From Odobenus rosmarus divergens (lineage: Eukaryota > Chordata > Mammalia > Carnivora > Odobenidae): 64,000 nt of DNA. The stretch spans positions 2,676,176-2,740,175 of the forward strand of contig NW_004450480.1 of NCBI RefSeq assembly GCF_000321225.1. Direction: 5' to 3'. The notes under the pieces are model-generated. The model searched no databases. It saw only the letters and a program-made list of their open reading frames with translations, and was not told the DNA's origin. Below are positions 11,150-20,935 of the stretch, in pieces. Every line of letters starts with the position of its first letter. The first letter of the stretch is position 1. Both the position numbers and the translations under genes were made by a program.

Positions 11150-11520
11150 CAGAACAAAATGCAGTGCATGGTTTTCCATGTGCCTCTCCAGATCCTTTGC
11201 CCAATATCCCCCCACCCTGCTCTGTGCCCTGGAAGGCTGCCCTGTGTGGACAACATCAACAGGTACCCTTGCCCTCTGGCTTCCAGCTGATTACACCCAA
11301 TGGAGGTCTCATCTTCAGCTGATGGAGAAGATGGGGCATTTACTGCCGGGCTTCCTTCCCTCCAGGGAAATGCAGGTTGACTGAGTCCCTCCATGAAAGG
11401 TCGCAGCTCCCACCAGGTAGACCTCTCCATAAAGATATAGTCTCCACAATCCAGTAACCACTACCTGCCCTTCCCAGTCCTTCCAGGCCCGGAAGAGGTA
11501 AAAGCCACCCTTTTCCCATC
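11150..11520 (+). repeat. old interspersed repeat, family not named
   Basis: The phrases 'ggaaggctgccctgtgtggacaacatcaacagg', 'ccctctggcttccagctg', 'ccaatggaggt', then 'atttactgcc ... tccctccagggaaatgcagg' and 'aaaggtcgcagctcccaccaggtagacctctcc' follow a mammalian repeat order I have seen elsewhere but cannot name. The duplicated segment copy 2 (11333-11405) is continuous with it, which suggests copy 2 is the source. Confidence 0.4.
11333..11405 (+). repeat. dispersed 73-base duplication, copy 2 (probable source)
   Basis: It is about 97 percent identical to 10921-10993, offset by 412 bases in the same orientation. Unlike copy 1, it sits in a context that continues on both sides as one old repeat. 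Confidence 0.95.
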
Positions 11521-11589
11521 AGGATCCTGACACAAAACTCAAATTCAACACTGGATCCCCCCTGGTTTTTGAATGCTAAATCTGGAATT

Positions 11590-11727
11590 TCATATAGTCA
11601 CATAATGTAAACATGCATGGATATATGTACAGACACACATACATACAAAAATATATGTACCTATAAATGTACACACATACACAAATGTACATATGAATGT
11701 ACACACCCATAAATGTATGTATTTAAA
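11590..11727. repeat. ATGTAC/ACAC-rich low-complexity tract
   Basis: Irregular reiterations of acatacatac, atgtacat and aatgtacacac, a decayed microsatellite-like tract. Confidence 0.8.
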
Positions 11728-12540
11728 GACTTTTTAATGTAGTTATATCAGATTGGTCAGAAGACCCGGGAGCCCCAAGGCCAAGACCAACTCGGGCAGT
11801 TCACACGGATGTTCCTTCAGGTCCCATGTGTCACAGGAAGAGCAGGCCCACTTTGTCTCATCAGTTACACAACCTGATGGGAAGGAGAGCATTTGTGAGA
11901 GCTTCAATCCTTCTCTAATTTATTAATTTAGTTTCTTTTGTTGCAAATGGCACCAAAATAGAAAGGGAACAGAAGTGGGTGGAGCAGGCTCCATCATCAA
12001 CTCCCATGAATAACTTTCTGACAATACTGAACCCAGTTCAAAAAGCACACCGGCTGCAAAAAAAAAAAAAAAAAAAAAGGTGTGTGTTGTCAGCTCACAA
12101 ATAAAATGCCAATCTGCCTCAATTAATAAAGCTCAGAAAAGAAGAATAAATAATACTTCGGTTTTTAAAATAATAATCACCTCAAATGTACCCTAAAGAA
12201 GATTCTGTCAGAAGAGCTAAGTTCTAAAGTTCTAGTAATAATGGTCAACCAAATTTAACCAAACGGGTCAACTACACCAACATTCTTGGCTTCAGCAAGC
12301 CCACCTGATTTCACTTCAATTAAATTATCTGGAGCTAACCACTATTCTCTTGCTTAACTTTCACTAGCAAGATTTCTTTCAACTCATCAGAGGACTTGTT
12401 GGTATCTATGCTCAAAAACAAGTTTTTAAGTAAACCCATTAGATTAATTAGAATGCATGGGGAATATGGTTTCCATGTAATTACTTTTCTAGTTAAATCT
12501 TCTGTGTTTGCTTGTTTATTGTTCTTTCTTCACTAAAAAT
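11728..12540. promoter_or_regulatory. unique DNA; candidate conserved element at 12080-12535
   Basis: An A-run of about 20 lies at 12058-12078 with no retroposon body upstream. Beyond it, 12080-12535 is repeat-free and AT-rich, with TAATTA homeodomain cores at 12445-12450 and 12478-12483 and CAATTAAT near 12119. The sequence looks constrained, but this was not tested by alignment. Confidence 0.25.
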
Positions 12541-13028
12541 CTTAACGATCCATTTAAAACCTGGAGGATTGTCTTCCTGTGGCTTCTGTCTGTCCCCTCT
12601 CCCTGCCTCCCCATAAGCAGCCTAGCTTATGTCTGAACCCTGCCATGGAAGATGAGTGACTTCTGGAACCCCCTCTTCAAGGATAAGAGGCACCTTAAGT
12701 ATCTTGCTACCTCCTGGCAACCCCAGAATCCCCTTTCCATACTGGAGAAACTCCACTCATCCTTCACTGTGGCTCCAATGCTCACCTCTTCCCACCGCCC
12801 TCCATTACCAACATCATCAAAAAATCTAGAAACTTTCCTTTTTCCTTAAAGATGCCCTTTTCATGTTTTCCAGAAGCCATCCACTCAACATCCCGTGACT
12901 TCAGGCAACCAATTCCCTTTCTTAGAACCAAGGTATTGCTCTCCTAACAGCCCACATTGCCCATCATCTACCTCTAAAGAAAAAACCATTGTCCCTCTCC
13001 ACTTTGATTCCTTCATCCTTCAAAAACA
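12541..13028. other. CT-rich unassigned DNA
   Basis: Pyrimidine-rich, with many 'ccctcttcc'-type words. It has the texture of a decayed LINE or LTR, continuing past the SINE at 13241-13589. No family or gene could be recognised. Confidence 0.35.
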
Positions 13029-13240
13029 TTTTTTTTTTTTTTAATCAGAGAGAGAACGTGTGAAAGCACGCACGCCAGTGGGGTGAGGGGGAGGTGCAGA
13101 GGGAGACAGAGAGAATCTTAAGCAGGCTCCACGCCTAGCACGGAGCTCAACGTGGGGCTGGATCTCACAACCCTGAGATTATGACCTGAGCTAAAATCAA
13201 GAGTTGGATGCTTAACCAACTGAGCCACCCAGCTGCCCCA
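13029..13240 (-). mobile_element. CAN-SINE, full length
   Basis: The reverse complement reads head, body, CT-rich stretch and tail. On the plus strand this appears as a T-run, GA-rich tract, 'gcaggctccacgcctagcacggagc', 'ggatctcacaaccctgagattatgacctgag', then 'tgagccacccagctgcccc'. The 'gatctcac' body marks an older subfamily. No clear target-site duplication was seen. Confidence 0.93.
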
Positions 13241-13483
13241 AAACCCTTCTTCTGATGATCACATGAGAAGGAACCATTATTCCCAGCCCCCCAGCCATAT
13301 GGCCTTTAATTCTAAGTGTCAAGGACACTCTTCTATACCTTTTCAGATATTTTAGTATCTGGTTCACAATTTCTGTCTAGATCCTTCCAATGCGGCCACT
13401 TATGTCAACCTCAATAGTCATGAAGATGGTCCTTCCAACAGCCTGGCCAATGCTTACATAAGGCCTGATACAAACAAGGCACT

Positions 13484-13484
13484 C

Positions 13485-13516
<32 letters not shown>

Positions 13517-13517
13517 A
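13484..13517. repeat. (CAAAA)n simple repeat
   Basis: About six CAAAA units end in 'caaaaaac'. Confidence 0.9.
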
Positions 13518-13589
13518 CTTTTGAATGAGTGAATACATATCTGGTTATCTTAACATCCTACCCCAAAAGCTTCCAAGCCCTTTGAGAAA

Positions 13590-13745
13590 CAGTACAGTGC
13601 AATAGCTTAAAACATGGGTTATGGAACAGACTGCATATGTCCCATCCTAGCTATGCCACTTACCAACTACAACTCTGGGCAAGTTATACCCGAAAATTGA
13701 GATAATATTTGCCCATATTCAGTAAGGGCTCATTAAGTGCTAATG
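13590..13745 (+). repeat. MIR SINE
   Basis: The tRNA-like start 'agtacagtgcaatagcttaaaacatgg' is followed by 'gccacttaccaactacaactctgggcaagtta' and 'gaaaattgagataat', in MIR sense order. Confidence 0.8.
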
Positions 13746-13789
13746 AACCACTACTACTTCCTCTATACTTGAGGGCATGGCCAACACTT

Positions 13790-14190
13790 GGATCTCACCA
13801 GCCTTTAGAAACTGTTCCACCTCTAAGACCTCCAGTGCTGAAATTCAGTAACAATTTCCCATTGAGCCACCTCTCACTGGGTCATTTCTCCTAAACTTGC
13901 TCCTGGAGTGTACTGAGGCAAGCCACCACCACGTCAAGTCTAAAACTCCTCACCATCCAACATTCCCTTTCTGAAGTTCCTCTCTTTTACATCATCTAAG
14001 GCTCACTCCATAGCACTCAGTACCCCAAAATGCCCTGCATCACTCAGGATGCCCTTATATTTTCTACCAACTTCTTATTCAAGCTATTTGGTTCCTTCAC
14101 CAGAATAAGCAGGATGAGGCAGGGGCTGGGTGTGATTGATATTTTATATCCTCAATGCCTACACTACAGTGTCTGGGACAGAAGGCTGGG
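13790..14190 (+). mobile_element. possible L2-like LINE remnant
   Basis: The final part 'gatgaggcaggggctgggtg ... attttatatcctcaatgcctacactacagtgtctggga' resembles the L2/L3 3' motif 'gagggcagggac ... atccccagtgcctagcacagtgcctggca'. Everything upstream is too diverged to be sure. Confidence 0.4.
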
Positions 14191-14371
14191 ACATGCAGTG
14201 TTAATCTGGGGCCCCTTCAGGGAGCCAGGAAGACTCCCCATAAGCCTACTTGGCACCCAGTCTGTGACAAGTTTCTACTTAAGAACCATGAGAACTCCAG
14301 GTTCAATTTCACCAACACCTTCCACTCAATGGCTCAAAAGACTAACCTTCCATTCGCACTGGCAAGTTAGG

Positions 14372-14390
14372 CTAAGCTAACTTAGCTTAG
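14372..14390. other. 19-base perfect palindrome
   Basis: CTAAGCTAA, one central C, TTAGCTTAG. No flanking element explains it. Confidence 0.9.
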
Positions 14391-14399
14391 GCTTGGGCA

Positions 14400-15939
14400 G
14401 GGCTTGTACAAGGTGGGCCCTCTGCTGGTAGGGCAAACGGCATCTCTGTCCCTGAGGCCCAGGGAAGCCTCAGTAGGTCCCTGGAAGAACAGTCAAGTGA
14501 ACAGAGAGCTGAGTGCCATCTGGGCTCTTTATAAGGCTTTTGTGGTAAACATGTTTACTTTCTTTTTATTGGCTGGGCTTATCATGATCAAGTATTTTGT
14601 TTTGAGTCTTGCTCTATAAATATGTTTACTTTGAGGGGAGAGTTTTTTTGATAGCTAGCACACTTGTTTTTCACACTTTTAAATTCAAAACATATTTTTG
14701 ACAATCCATGGTAAACAACTCAAGGTGATAAACAAATTATATTATTTCACCTTCACCAGAGACATGATCCCCATGTATCTGTTCAAAAGCTTGAGATGCA
14801 CTGTGGGTAAGCAAAGCCTCTTTATTGGAAGAGAATAAAAATCACATTCATAGGGATGATGTTACTAACAAGAAAAAACTACAATGGCAAGTCCCGTATA
14901 AGGAGGAAGCAGCGAACGCAAGCCTGCCATGGGAAGCTACCCATGAGGACACCAGAGCTTGTCTTCTTAATAGGATCTATATTTCCTGTGAAAAGTTAAG
15001 GTTAAATAATCAGCATACATAACTAATATGGGGAGGGGGTATAAAATAACTTTTCAAAGAATGAAGAAACCAACTAGGTCACAGGATCAACTGCAATTCT
15101 TCTGATACTTGTTCTCTGGGATGACTTTTGCCTGCTTCACAATTAAGAAAAAGGTAGCAGCTCGAACTATAAAGAGGAAACGTCCTCCATTATTGGAAAA
15201 GAGAAAAAAAAAAGAGTTAAGAGAGAAAAAAGGAAATATTTTTTGAGAAAACCAACAGTCTGGAAGAAGGATTTTAAAGTGCTGTTTACAAGAGTCACTC
15301 TGTGGGATGAAACATCAAGTTCCACTGCAGTTGAGCCAAATCTCTCTTCTAGAGAATTCTGTGTCCCCATATTCCAACTAGAAACAAAAGCCATCTTACC
15401 ACAAGCCTTTGAGGTTAATTACAAATTACTTAAAGGAATAAAAACAAAGAGGCCAAATTCTTTGTTAAAATAAATAATATCCCACATACCCTCAAATCTT
15501 CTTCTAAATTCATGCCCAAGTTAAAGAAGTTAAAAAACAATGACAAAACCATCAAGGTTGTGGTACCATAATAAGATAAACATCCTCATTTACTAAGCAT
15601 GATTATTTCATCATGTATGGTGCTATAGGGGAGGATGACGTTAGAACACGGTGACCCCATATGGCACCTCATCCATCCAAGATGGATGATGTATGCAACA
15701 CAGAGAAACAGAGAACGCGCACACTGAACAGACTTCCAAGGTTATAACGTGCTTCAGGGATACATCAGACAGGGTGTCAGGAGAGGGCCAGGAGGGCATT
15801 TTGAGGCAACGACCACCCCTGACATTCAGATCATCTCTCCAACCCAGGTCAGGGAACCAAAATAAACAGCTTCTCAGGTAGTTTTAGCAGAAGGACAAGA
15901 AGGCCCAGGAGGGGGGCTTCTACATGATGAATTAGTAGT
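14400..15939. other. unique DNA with clustered forkhead sites near 14.55-14.63 kb
   Basis: GTAAACATGTTTAC at 14545-14558 is a 14-base palindrome made of two inverted forkhead cores. A third TGTTTAC is at 14623-14629. The rest is AT-rich with no recognisable repeat or exon. A 9-base inverted repeat with a 3-base loop lies near 15668-15690. Confidence 0.4.
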
Positions 15940-16065
15940 AGGAGGATCAAACTCTGTCCCAGCCTGGCCACCAACTGTTGGACACCTTTTGCAAGTCAGT
16001 GGGTTGCTCAGAGCCTGGGTTTCCCTTCCTGTAAATTAGTGGCAGTGAATCCTACCTTTTTGGAC
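15940..16065 (+). repeat. MIR SINE remnant
   Basis: The segment 'caaactctgtcccagcctggccaccaactg ... gcaagtcagtgggttgctcagagcctgggtttcccttcctgtaaat' follows the MIR sense landmarks. Confidence 0.7.
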
Positions 16066-16789
16066 AATACCATGTCACAATTCTATACCTCGGCCTCAGA
16101 TCGAAAACACCACGTCAGGGGATAACCGACAACTCCAGGCTTCAAAAATCAAATCCATACAATACTTGGGAGTGCTTTCGAACAACCCACAAAGGCAACC
16201 AAGTTCCCACAACTTAGGAGCAGAAATGAAATGTTGAGTTAATGTGACGTTGGCCAGTGACTAGTCATCAAGCATACTTCAGCTTTTAGTTGTCTGAGCA
16301 GACGGCTGACTCAGTGGGGATACGGTTACCCAGCCAGCCACGTCCATCTGACCCACTGCCTCAAAGAAATTTGTCTTCAATCTTAAAAACCAAAAAAGTT
16401 AAATGACTAATGAAATGACTGAAGAACTTCCACACAATTCTCACAGTTTTGAAAACACACACACACACACACAAAACTAATCAGGATGGTAAGTATATAA
16501 GAAAACAACCAGACTCAGAGCTGTCCAACATCCGATGGCCACATTTCCTTTCGAGAAAGAAGTGCACATTCCAGGGTGTGGAATGACGTGGTTTGGAAAA
16601 GCCTCAGGAGAGCAGAAGAACTGATGATTAGGACCAAATCATCAAGGAAAAGTGTCAGAGTGTCAAAGTGGTGAAACGTCTGTTGTAAATACAAGAAAAG
16701 AAGGAACACACTGGCCTTTCAACCTGGGGGCTCGACAGACGGGGAGGCCTTTGGATATTCTCTGGAGGACATCCATTTCTAAGACCAGC
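16066..16789. other. unique DNA with a short CA repeat
   Basis: (CA)n of about ten units at 16454-16474. Open frames on both strands at 16515-16880 overlap each other and the next MIR, so they are not credible exons. Confidence 0.5.
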
Positions 16790-16985
16790 CAACGTGTATG
16801 GAGCCTTGACTGTGTACCCAGCGCTCGGTACTGAGCATTTGTGCCCAAAGTCTTATAAGTCTTACAACAGCGGCACAAGGAAGTTATCTTAGAGATGAGG
16901 ACACTGAGGCTCAGAGAAGCTGCATCCTTTCCCCAAAGCCACGGTTAGTAAGCAGTAGAGCCGTGTGTCTCTCAAGGCCACGTCT
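16790..16985 (-). repeat. MIR SINE
   Basis: Antisense landmarks 'ttgactgtgtacccagcgctcggtactgag', 'gagatgaggacactgaggctcagagaagc' and 'agtaagcagtagagccgtg' are in MIR order. Confidence 0.85.
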
Positions 16986-17719
16986 CCTCCCTTAATGGTA
17001 CCCAATTAGAGTACCACTCTTCCAACAGCTCAAATGGGAAATGTGAGCACATTTGAAACAGCTCCCATGATAAAGCCCAAATGGAATACAAGGGTTAGAA
17101 TCCTACTGGGAGTCCCTACATGTTAAGTCCCTTGGCTTCCTGCTTGCAGTCAGGCAAATCCCAGGAAGGAGAGCCTGGACCAAGCGAGACCTGGAATCTG
17201 CATGGCATGTCCCCACTGAGACAGGAGACGAAGAAGAGAGGGGTTTAGGTGGGCCATCGAGGCACCCATCTGGTCCTTCCACCGCCCGTGCAAAAGAGAT
17301 TCTTTCTAGTGCTCTCTCGGTCTCCTGTCTGTTCTCTCATTTCCCTCTGACTCACAAACCTGGGCACTGTCCCCACCTTCCTTCCCTAGCCCTTCCCTTC
17401 CAGAGAAGGCACCTGTCTAAAGTCTACGGAATGAGACTCCTCAAGGGAAATGCAAACATTTATTGAGCCCCACTCTGCTTAACTGTGCTACACATGTTTG
17501 GAGGTTGAGAAGAGGGATATCCAGGCACAGTTGTCTTCCCAGCATGAGAAGTTAAATAACAATACATGATTTAAATGAGAGTTGTGTCACGGGGGAGTAC
17601 ACAATTAATGGCTAGCTGAATTCTACAGGCAATAATTGCTACAAAGTTCAAAAGCTGAGCGAAATCACTTCCAACAAATACATCCTAGGTTGCAAACTCC
17701 CCGTGGAGTTCTAGTTCCC
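16986..17719. other. unassigned DNA
   Basis: A 'catttattgagccccactctgc' word near 17457 hints at an old MIR/L2 scrap. Otherwise nothing is recognised. Confidence 0.4.
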
Positions 17720-17930
17720 GGTCGGCTTTGGCCCACAGCATCAGAATCTGGCTGCCTGGGGTCCAATTCTGGCTGTGACATTCATGGACCAAGTTATTCA
17801 AGCTCTCTGGGCCTCAGTTTCCTTAGCAGGAAACGGGGGGTAATGACAGTTCCTACGTCACAGGGTGGTTTGAGGATTAATTGGAATAATGCATGTAAGC
17901 CTTAAAACAGGGTAAGTGGTGTTATCACTC
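17720..17930 (+). repeat. MIR SINE
   Basis: The segment 'atctggctgcctggggtccaattctggctgtgacatt', 'caagctctctgggcctcagtttccttagcaggaaacgggg' and 'ggtttgaggattaattggaataatgcatgtaagccttaaaacagg' follows MIR over nearly full length, in sense. Confidence 0.88.
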
Positions 17931-18169
17931 TCTTGGCAGATCTCCAGCCCCAGTTTCCATGGCCCCGTAGGTACCATCTGAATATTCACATTCTCCACAC
18001 TGGCTCTTCCTCCCTCCTTCCCTGTGACTGTCAAAGCCCCGCCTTCTATTCCAATGAGCTAGAAACACTGTGGGGTTCCCCCCAACACCAGCCAGCAACC
18101 ATGTTCACCTCCCATTTGGGTTCCATGCTGGCTCTTGTGTCCATCTCCATTTCTAATACCCCAGGACAA

Positions 18170-18415
18170 GAACAGGACCCTGAGAGTCTGAGCACCTGGG
18201 TTCAACTCCCAGGTCTGGCAGAGTAACCTAATTTGTGATTTGGGACAAATCACATAAGTTCTCTAAACCTCTGTTTCTACATCTATAAAATGGAGCTAAA
18301 AAGACTCCCCAAGTGTCCCTGCAGCAAAGCTCTGCTGTCAAGATTAAATTACACAGGTTGAAAGCATGTATCCAACACCTGGCCCACGGTGAGGGCTCAC
18401 TATGTGACAGCTGAT
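18170..18415 (+). repeat. MIR SINE
   Basis: Landmarks 'agcacctgggttcaactcccaggtctggc', 'gtgatttgggacaaatcac', 'cctctgtttctacatctataaaatggag' and 'cacctggcccacggtgagggctcac' are all in MIR sense order. Confidence 0.87.
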
Positions 18416-18689
18416 ATTCTCACCTTTGTTTGGACCACACAATTAACTGAACATCAGTGCCTAAACGGTCTCTCCTCTCTCAATTCCTAGAGCCACTGCT
18501 CATCCTTTATGATGCCAGATTTGAGTCAGTGACCCATAGGGCATAATTACACCCCATTTTTCTTTTGTGTCCATCAATCTAATATTACATCAAAAACTCA
18601 GAAGTAAGTCAAGGAGGTGAAAAGTATAGCACAGGGAATTAAAAAAAAAAGAGAGAGAGAGAAAAGAAAGAAATGGGCACTCTCATGCA

Positions 18690-19515
18690 CAGCTGGGTTC
18701 AGGGTAAGCTATCACAACCTTCACAGGGGATAATCTGGTACTGCTTCAACAGCCTTAAAACCTTGCCATTCCTGTCCATCCCCTAGTCTTTGGAATTGAT
18801 ACTAATGAAACAGTAATCACTGGGGAAAATTCAGTGACAAGGTTGCAAAGAAACACAACATAGCATTGCCGATGGTGCATAAAAGCTTGGGAAGATAAAC
18901 GTCCAGTGAAAATCAAGCACAACAGGGACTCATACTGATGAAATACTATGCAGACATTAAGAAGGGTTGTAAAAATAGACAAGGACATAGAAGGAAACAT
19001 GATCCCCAATCATACCTGCTCACCAAATGTTTGTTGAATGATATGTTGCTAAGTAACAAAGACGTGTTACAAAAACGGATTCTTTTTAAAGTTATGGTTT
19101 GTATATTTATTGTGTGCCAGTTGCTACAAAAGAGTACATTACATACACTGGGTTACTGTAAACCCCAATGAAGTAAGTTTCATCTGTTTATTATCCCATC
19201 TTAAGGACAAAAAGAAATTAAATAACTTGTTCAAAGTCACGCAGCTAGTAAGTGAATGCTGATTTAAACCCAAGTCTTATTCCAAAGTCCTCGCTCTTTT
19301 CTAACTAATGTTGCTGCTCGTGAAGATATTAATATATTTACAGTCACAGGAAGTATATTTCCAAGTAAAAAGACTACAAAGGCAGACATAAAATCACTAG
19401 CAGTAATTCTCATTAGGGGATGGGACTATAGATAAGTTTTATTTATTTTTGCTTTGGATTGGTTTTAAAATGTTTTACATTTATCATAAATTGCTTTTGT
19501 AATACAGGAAAAAGG
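18690..19515 (+). mobile_element. old L1 3'-region, interrupted by a MIR-type segment
   Basis: The segment 'tgaaatactatgcagacattaagaagg' and 'aatgatatgttgctaagtaacaaagacg' before the MIR (19100-19315), and 'ctcattaggggatgggactatagataagttttatttatttttgc ... atcataaattgcttttgtaata' after it, are typical of the 3' region of old mammalian L1 (L1M group). No coding capacity remains. Confidence 0.6.
19100..19315 (-). repeat. MIR SINE
   Basis: Antisense order: 'atttattgtgtgccagttgctac', 'gtttattatcccatcttaaggacaaaaag', 'aacttgttcaaagtcacgcagctagtaagtgaatg', 'aacccaagtcttattccaaagtcc'. It lies between the two halves of an L1 remnant. Confidence 0.85.
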
Positions 19516-19954
19516 GAGAAAGATTTTCCTATTTTCAAAACCCAAACGTTAGACATCCTCTTCTCCTTCCTTGTGACAGATGCCACGCTGGGCAAGTCCC
19601 AGGCCTGTTGGGGAGGCAGTGGTAGGGGTTCAGGGGCTGGGGTCAGATCCCCTGGGTGCGGTCCCATCAGAAGCTCTGGGAAAACTGCTCCAGGCTGCTA
19701 CGAGAAGAAACAGGCAATATGTACAGGGCTTACTGAGATCACGGCTCACACATACCAAGTACCCTGTAATAGTCCTGATGATTATTATTACTAGTGACAT
19801 CTTCACCCCCTCGATGCACTTTATCGCCTCTCTCTGGAGGTTTGGTCCCCTCCCACACTGGAGATAGTGTGCCCCAGTATCTTTTAATTCATAATCATAA
19901 CAGATCCGACAAATACCCCTCCTTGGCCCCCAATCTCCCAAAGCTGGCAAAGCA
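19516..19954. other. unassigned DNA
   Basis: A possible MIR scrap lies near 19725-19800 ('caccaagtaccctgtaatag', ATTATTATTA). Overlapping open frames on both strands are not credible genes. Confidence 0.35.
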
Positions 19955-20165
19955 ACAACGTGGACAGGCCTGGAGCAGGACTATCTGGCTTTGAGCCCCA
20001 GCTCCTATCCTGACTATGAAATCCCACAGATGTCTTCTTACCTCAGTTTCCTTAAAAGTGGTAATAATAATCCTGCCTCATAGGAGTGTGGTAGGAACTG
20101 AAAGAGATAATGTCCATAAGACCCTCACCCTGTGACCAGCCTGGGGCAATAAACGTTTGCCGTGT
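19955..20165 (+). repeat. MIR SINE
   Basis: The segment 'ctatctggctttgagccccagctcctatcctgactatgaaatc', 'tcttcttacctcagtttccttaaaagtggtaataataatcctgcctcatagg' and 'cctggggcaataaacgttt' follows MIR in sense. Confidence 0.87.
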
Positions 20166-20341
20166 TATGGCTTTGGCATCCACTAATGCCACTCTGCTCA
20201 CTGCATAGATCTGGTCAATCTTACAGCTTTTCTTCCCACTAAAGGTTTTCTGACCACTATTTTCCATGCTTAAACATCGTATATTATATGGAAAAGACTT
20301 TTCCAAATGACACATGCCCTCCTGTAGATTCTGATTTGCTT

Positions 20342-20935
20342 GGGTATTAGTCTGCTCAGGCTGCCATCACCAAGTATCACAGATTTGGTGGTTTATAGGA
20401 CAGACGTTTGTTTTCTCTTAGTTCTAGAGGCTGGAAGTCTGAGATCAAGGTGTTAGCTGGGTTGGTTTCTTCTGAGGCGCCTCTCTTTGGCTTATAAGAT
20501 TTTATTTATTTGACAGAGAGAGACACACAGAGAGAGGGAACACAAGCAAGGGGAATAGGAGAGGGAGAAGCAGGCTTCCCGCAGAGCAAGAAGCCCGATG
20601 TGGGGCTCCATCCCCGGACCGTGGGATCATGACCTGAGCCGAAGGCAGACGCTTAACGACTGAGCCACCCAGGCGCCCCTCTCTTTGGCTTATAGATGGC
20701 CATCTCCTCCCTGTGTCTTTGCAAGGCCTTCCTCTGTGCATCTGTGTCCTAACCTCATTTCCTTCAGAGGACACCACCCGCACAGGATTATGGCCAACCT
20801 TAATCATCTCATTTTACTTTAATTAACACCATAAACACCCTAATTCCAGATAGAGTCACATTCTGAGATACTGGGGGTTAGGATGTCAACATATGAATCT
20901 GGAGAGGAGGGGGGGACACAATTCATCCCATAACA
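20342..20935 (-). mobile_element. MaLR-type LTR, split by a young SINE
   Basis: On the plus strand it runs from 'tattagtctgctcaggctgcc' through 'gttctagaggctggaagtctgagatcaaggtg' and 'ctggggtttctt'-type sequence to 'gatgtcaacatatgaat' and the end 'acacaattcatcccataaca'. This is the reverse of an ERVL-MaLR-like LTR (solo, no internal region seen). The subfamily is not asserted. A CAN-SINE (20497-20678) interrupts it, and the LTR sequence resumes exactly after the SINE. It has no coding content. Confidence 0.75.
20497..20678 (-). mobile_element. young CAN-SINE with perfect target-site duplication
   Basis: Plus-strand order: AAGATTTTATTTATTTGACAG, GA-rich tract, 'ggagaagcaggcttcccgc', 'gaccgtgggatcatgacctgag', 'ccgaaggcagacgcttaac', 'tgagccacccaggcgcccc'. 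The duplicated target CTCTCTTTGGCTTATA is perfect over 16 bases (20481-20496 and 20679-20694), within LTR sequence. Low divergence from the caniform consensus indicates a recent insertion. Confidence 0.97.

Noticed and set aside
12058..12080. processed pseudogene ending in the A(20) run
   Set aside because: No coding-like or spliced sequence precedes the A-run and no flanking duplication was found.
20497..20678. tRNA gene from the tRNA-like head of SINEs
   Set aside because: The tRNA-Lys-like heads of the CAN-SINEs are SINE components with diverged arms, not functional tRNA genes.
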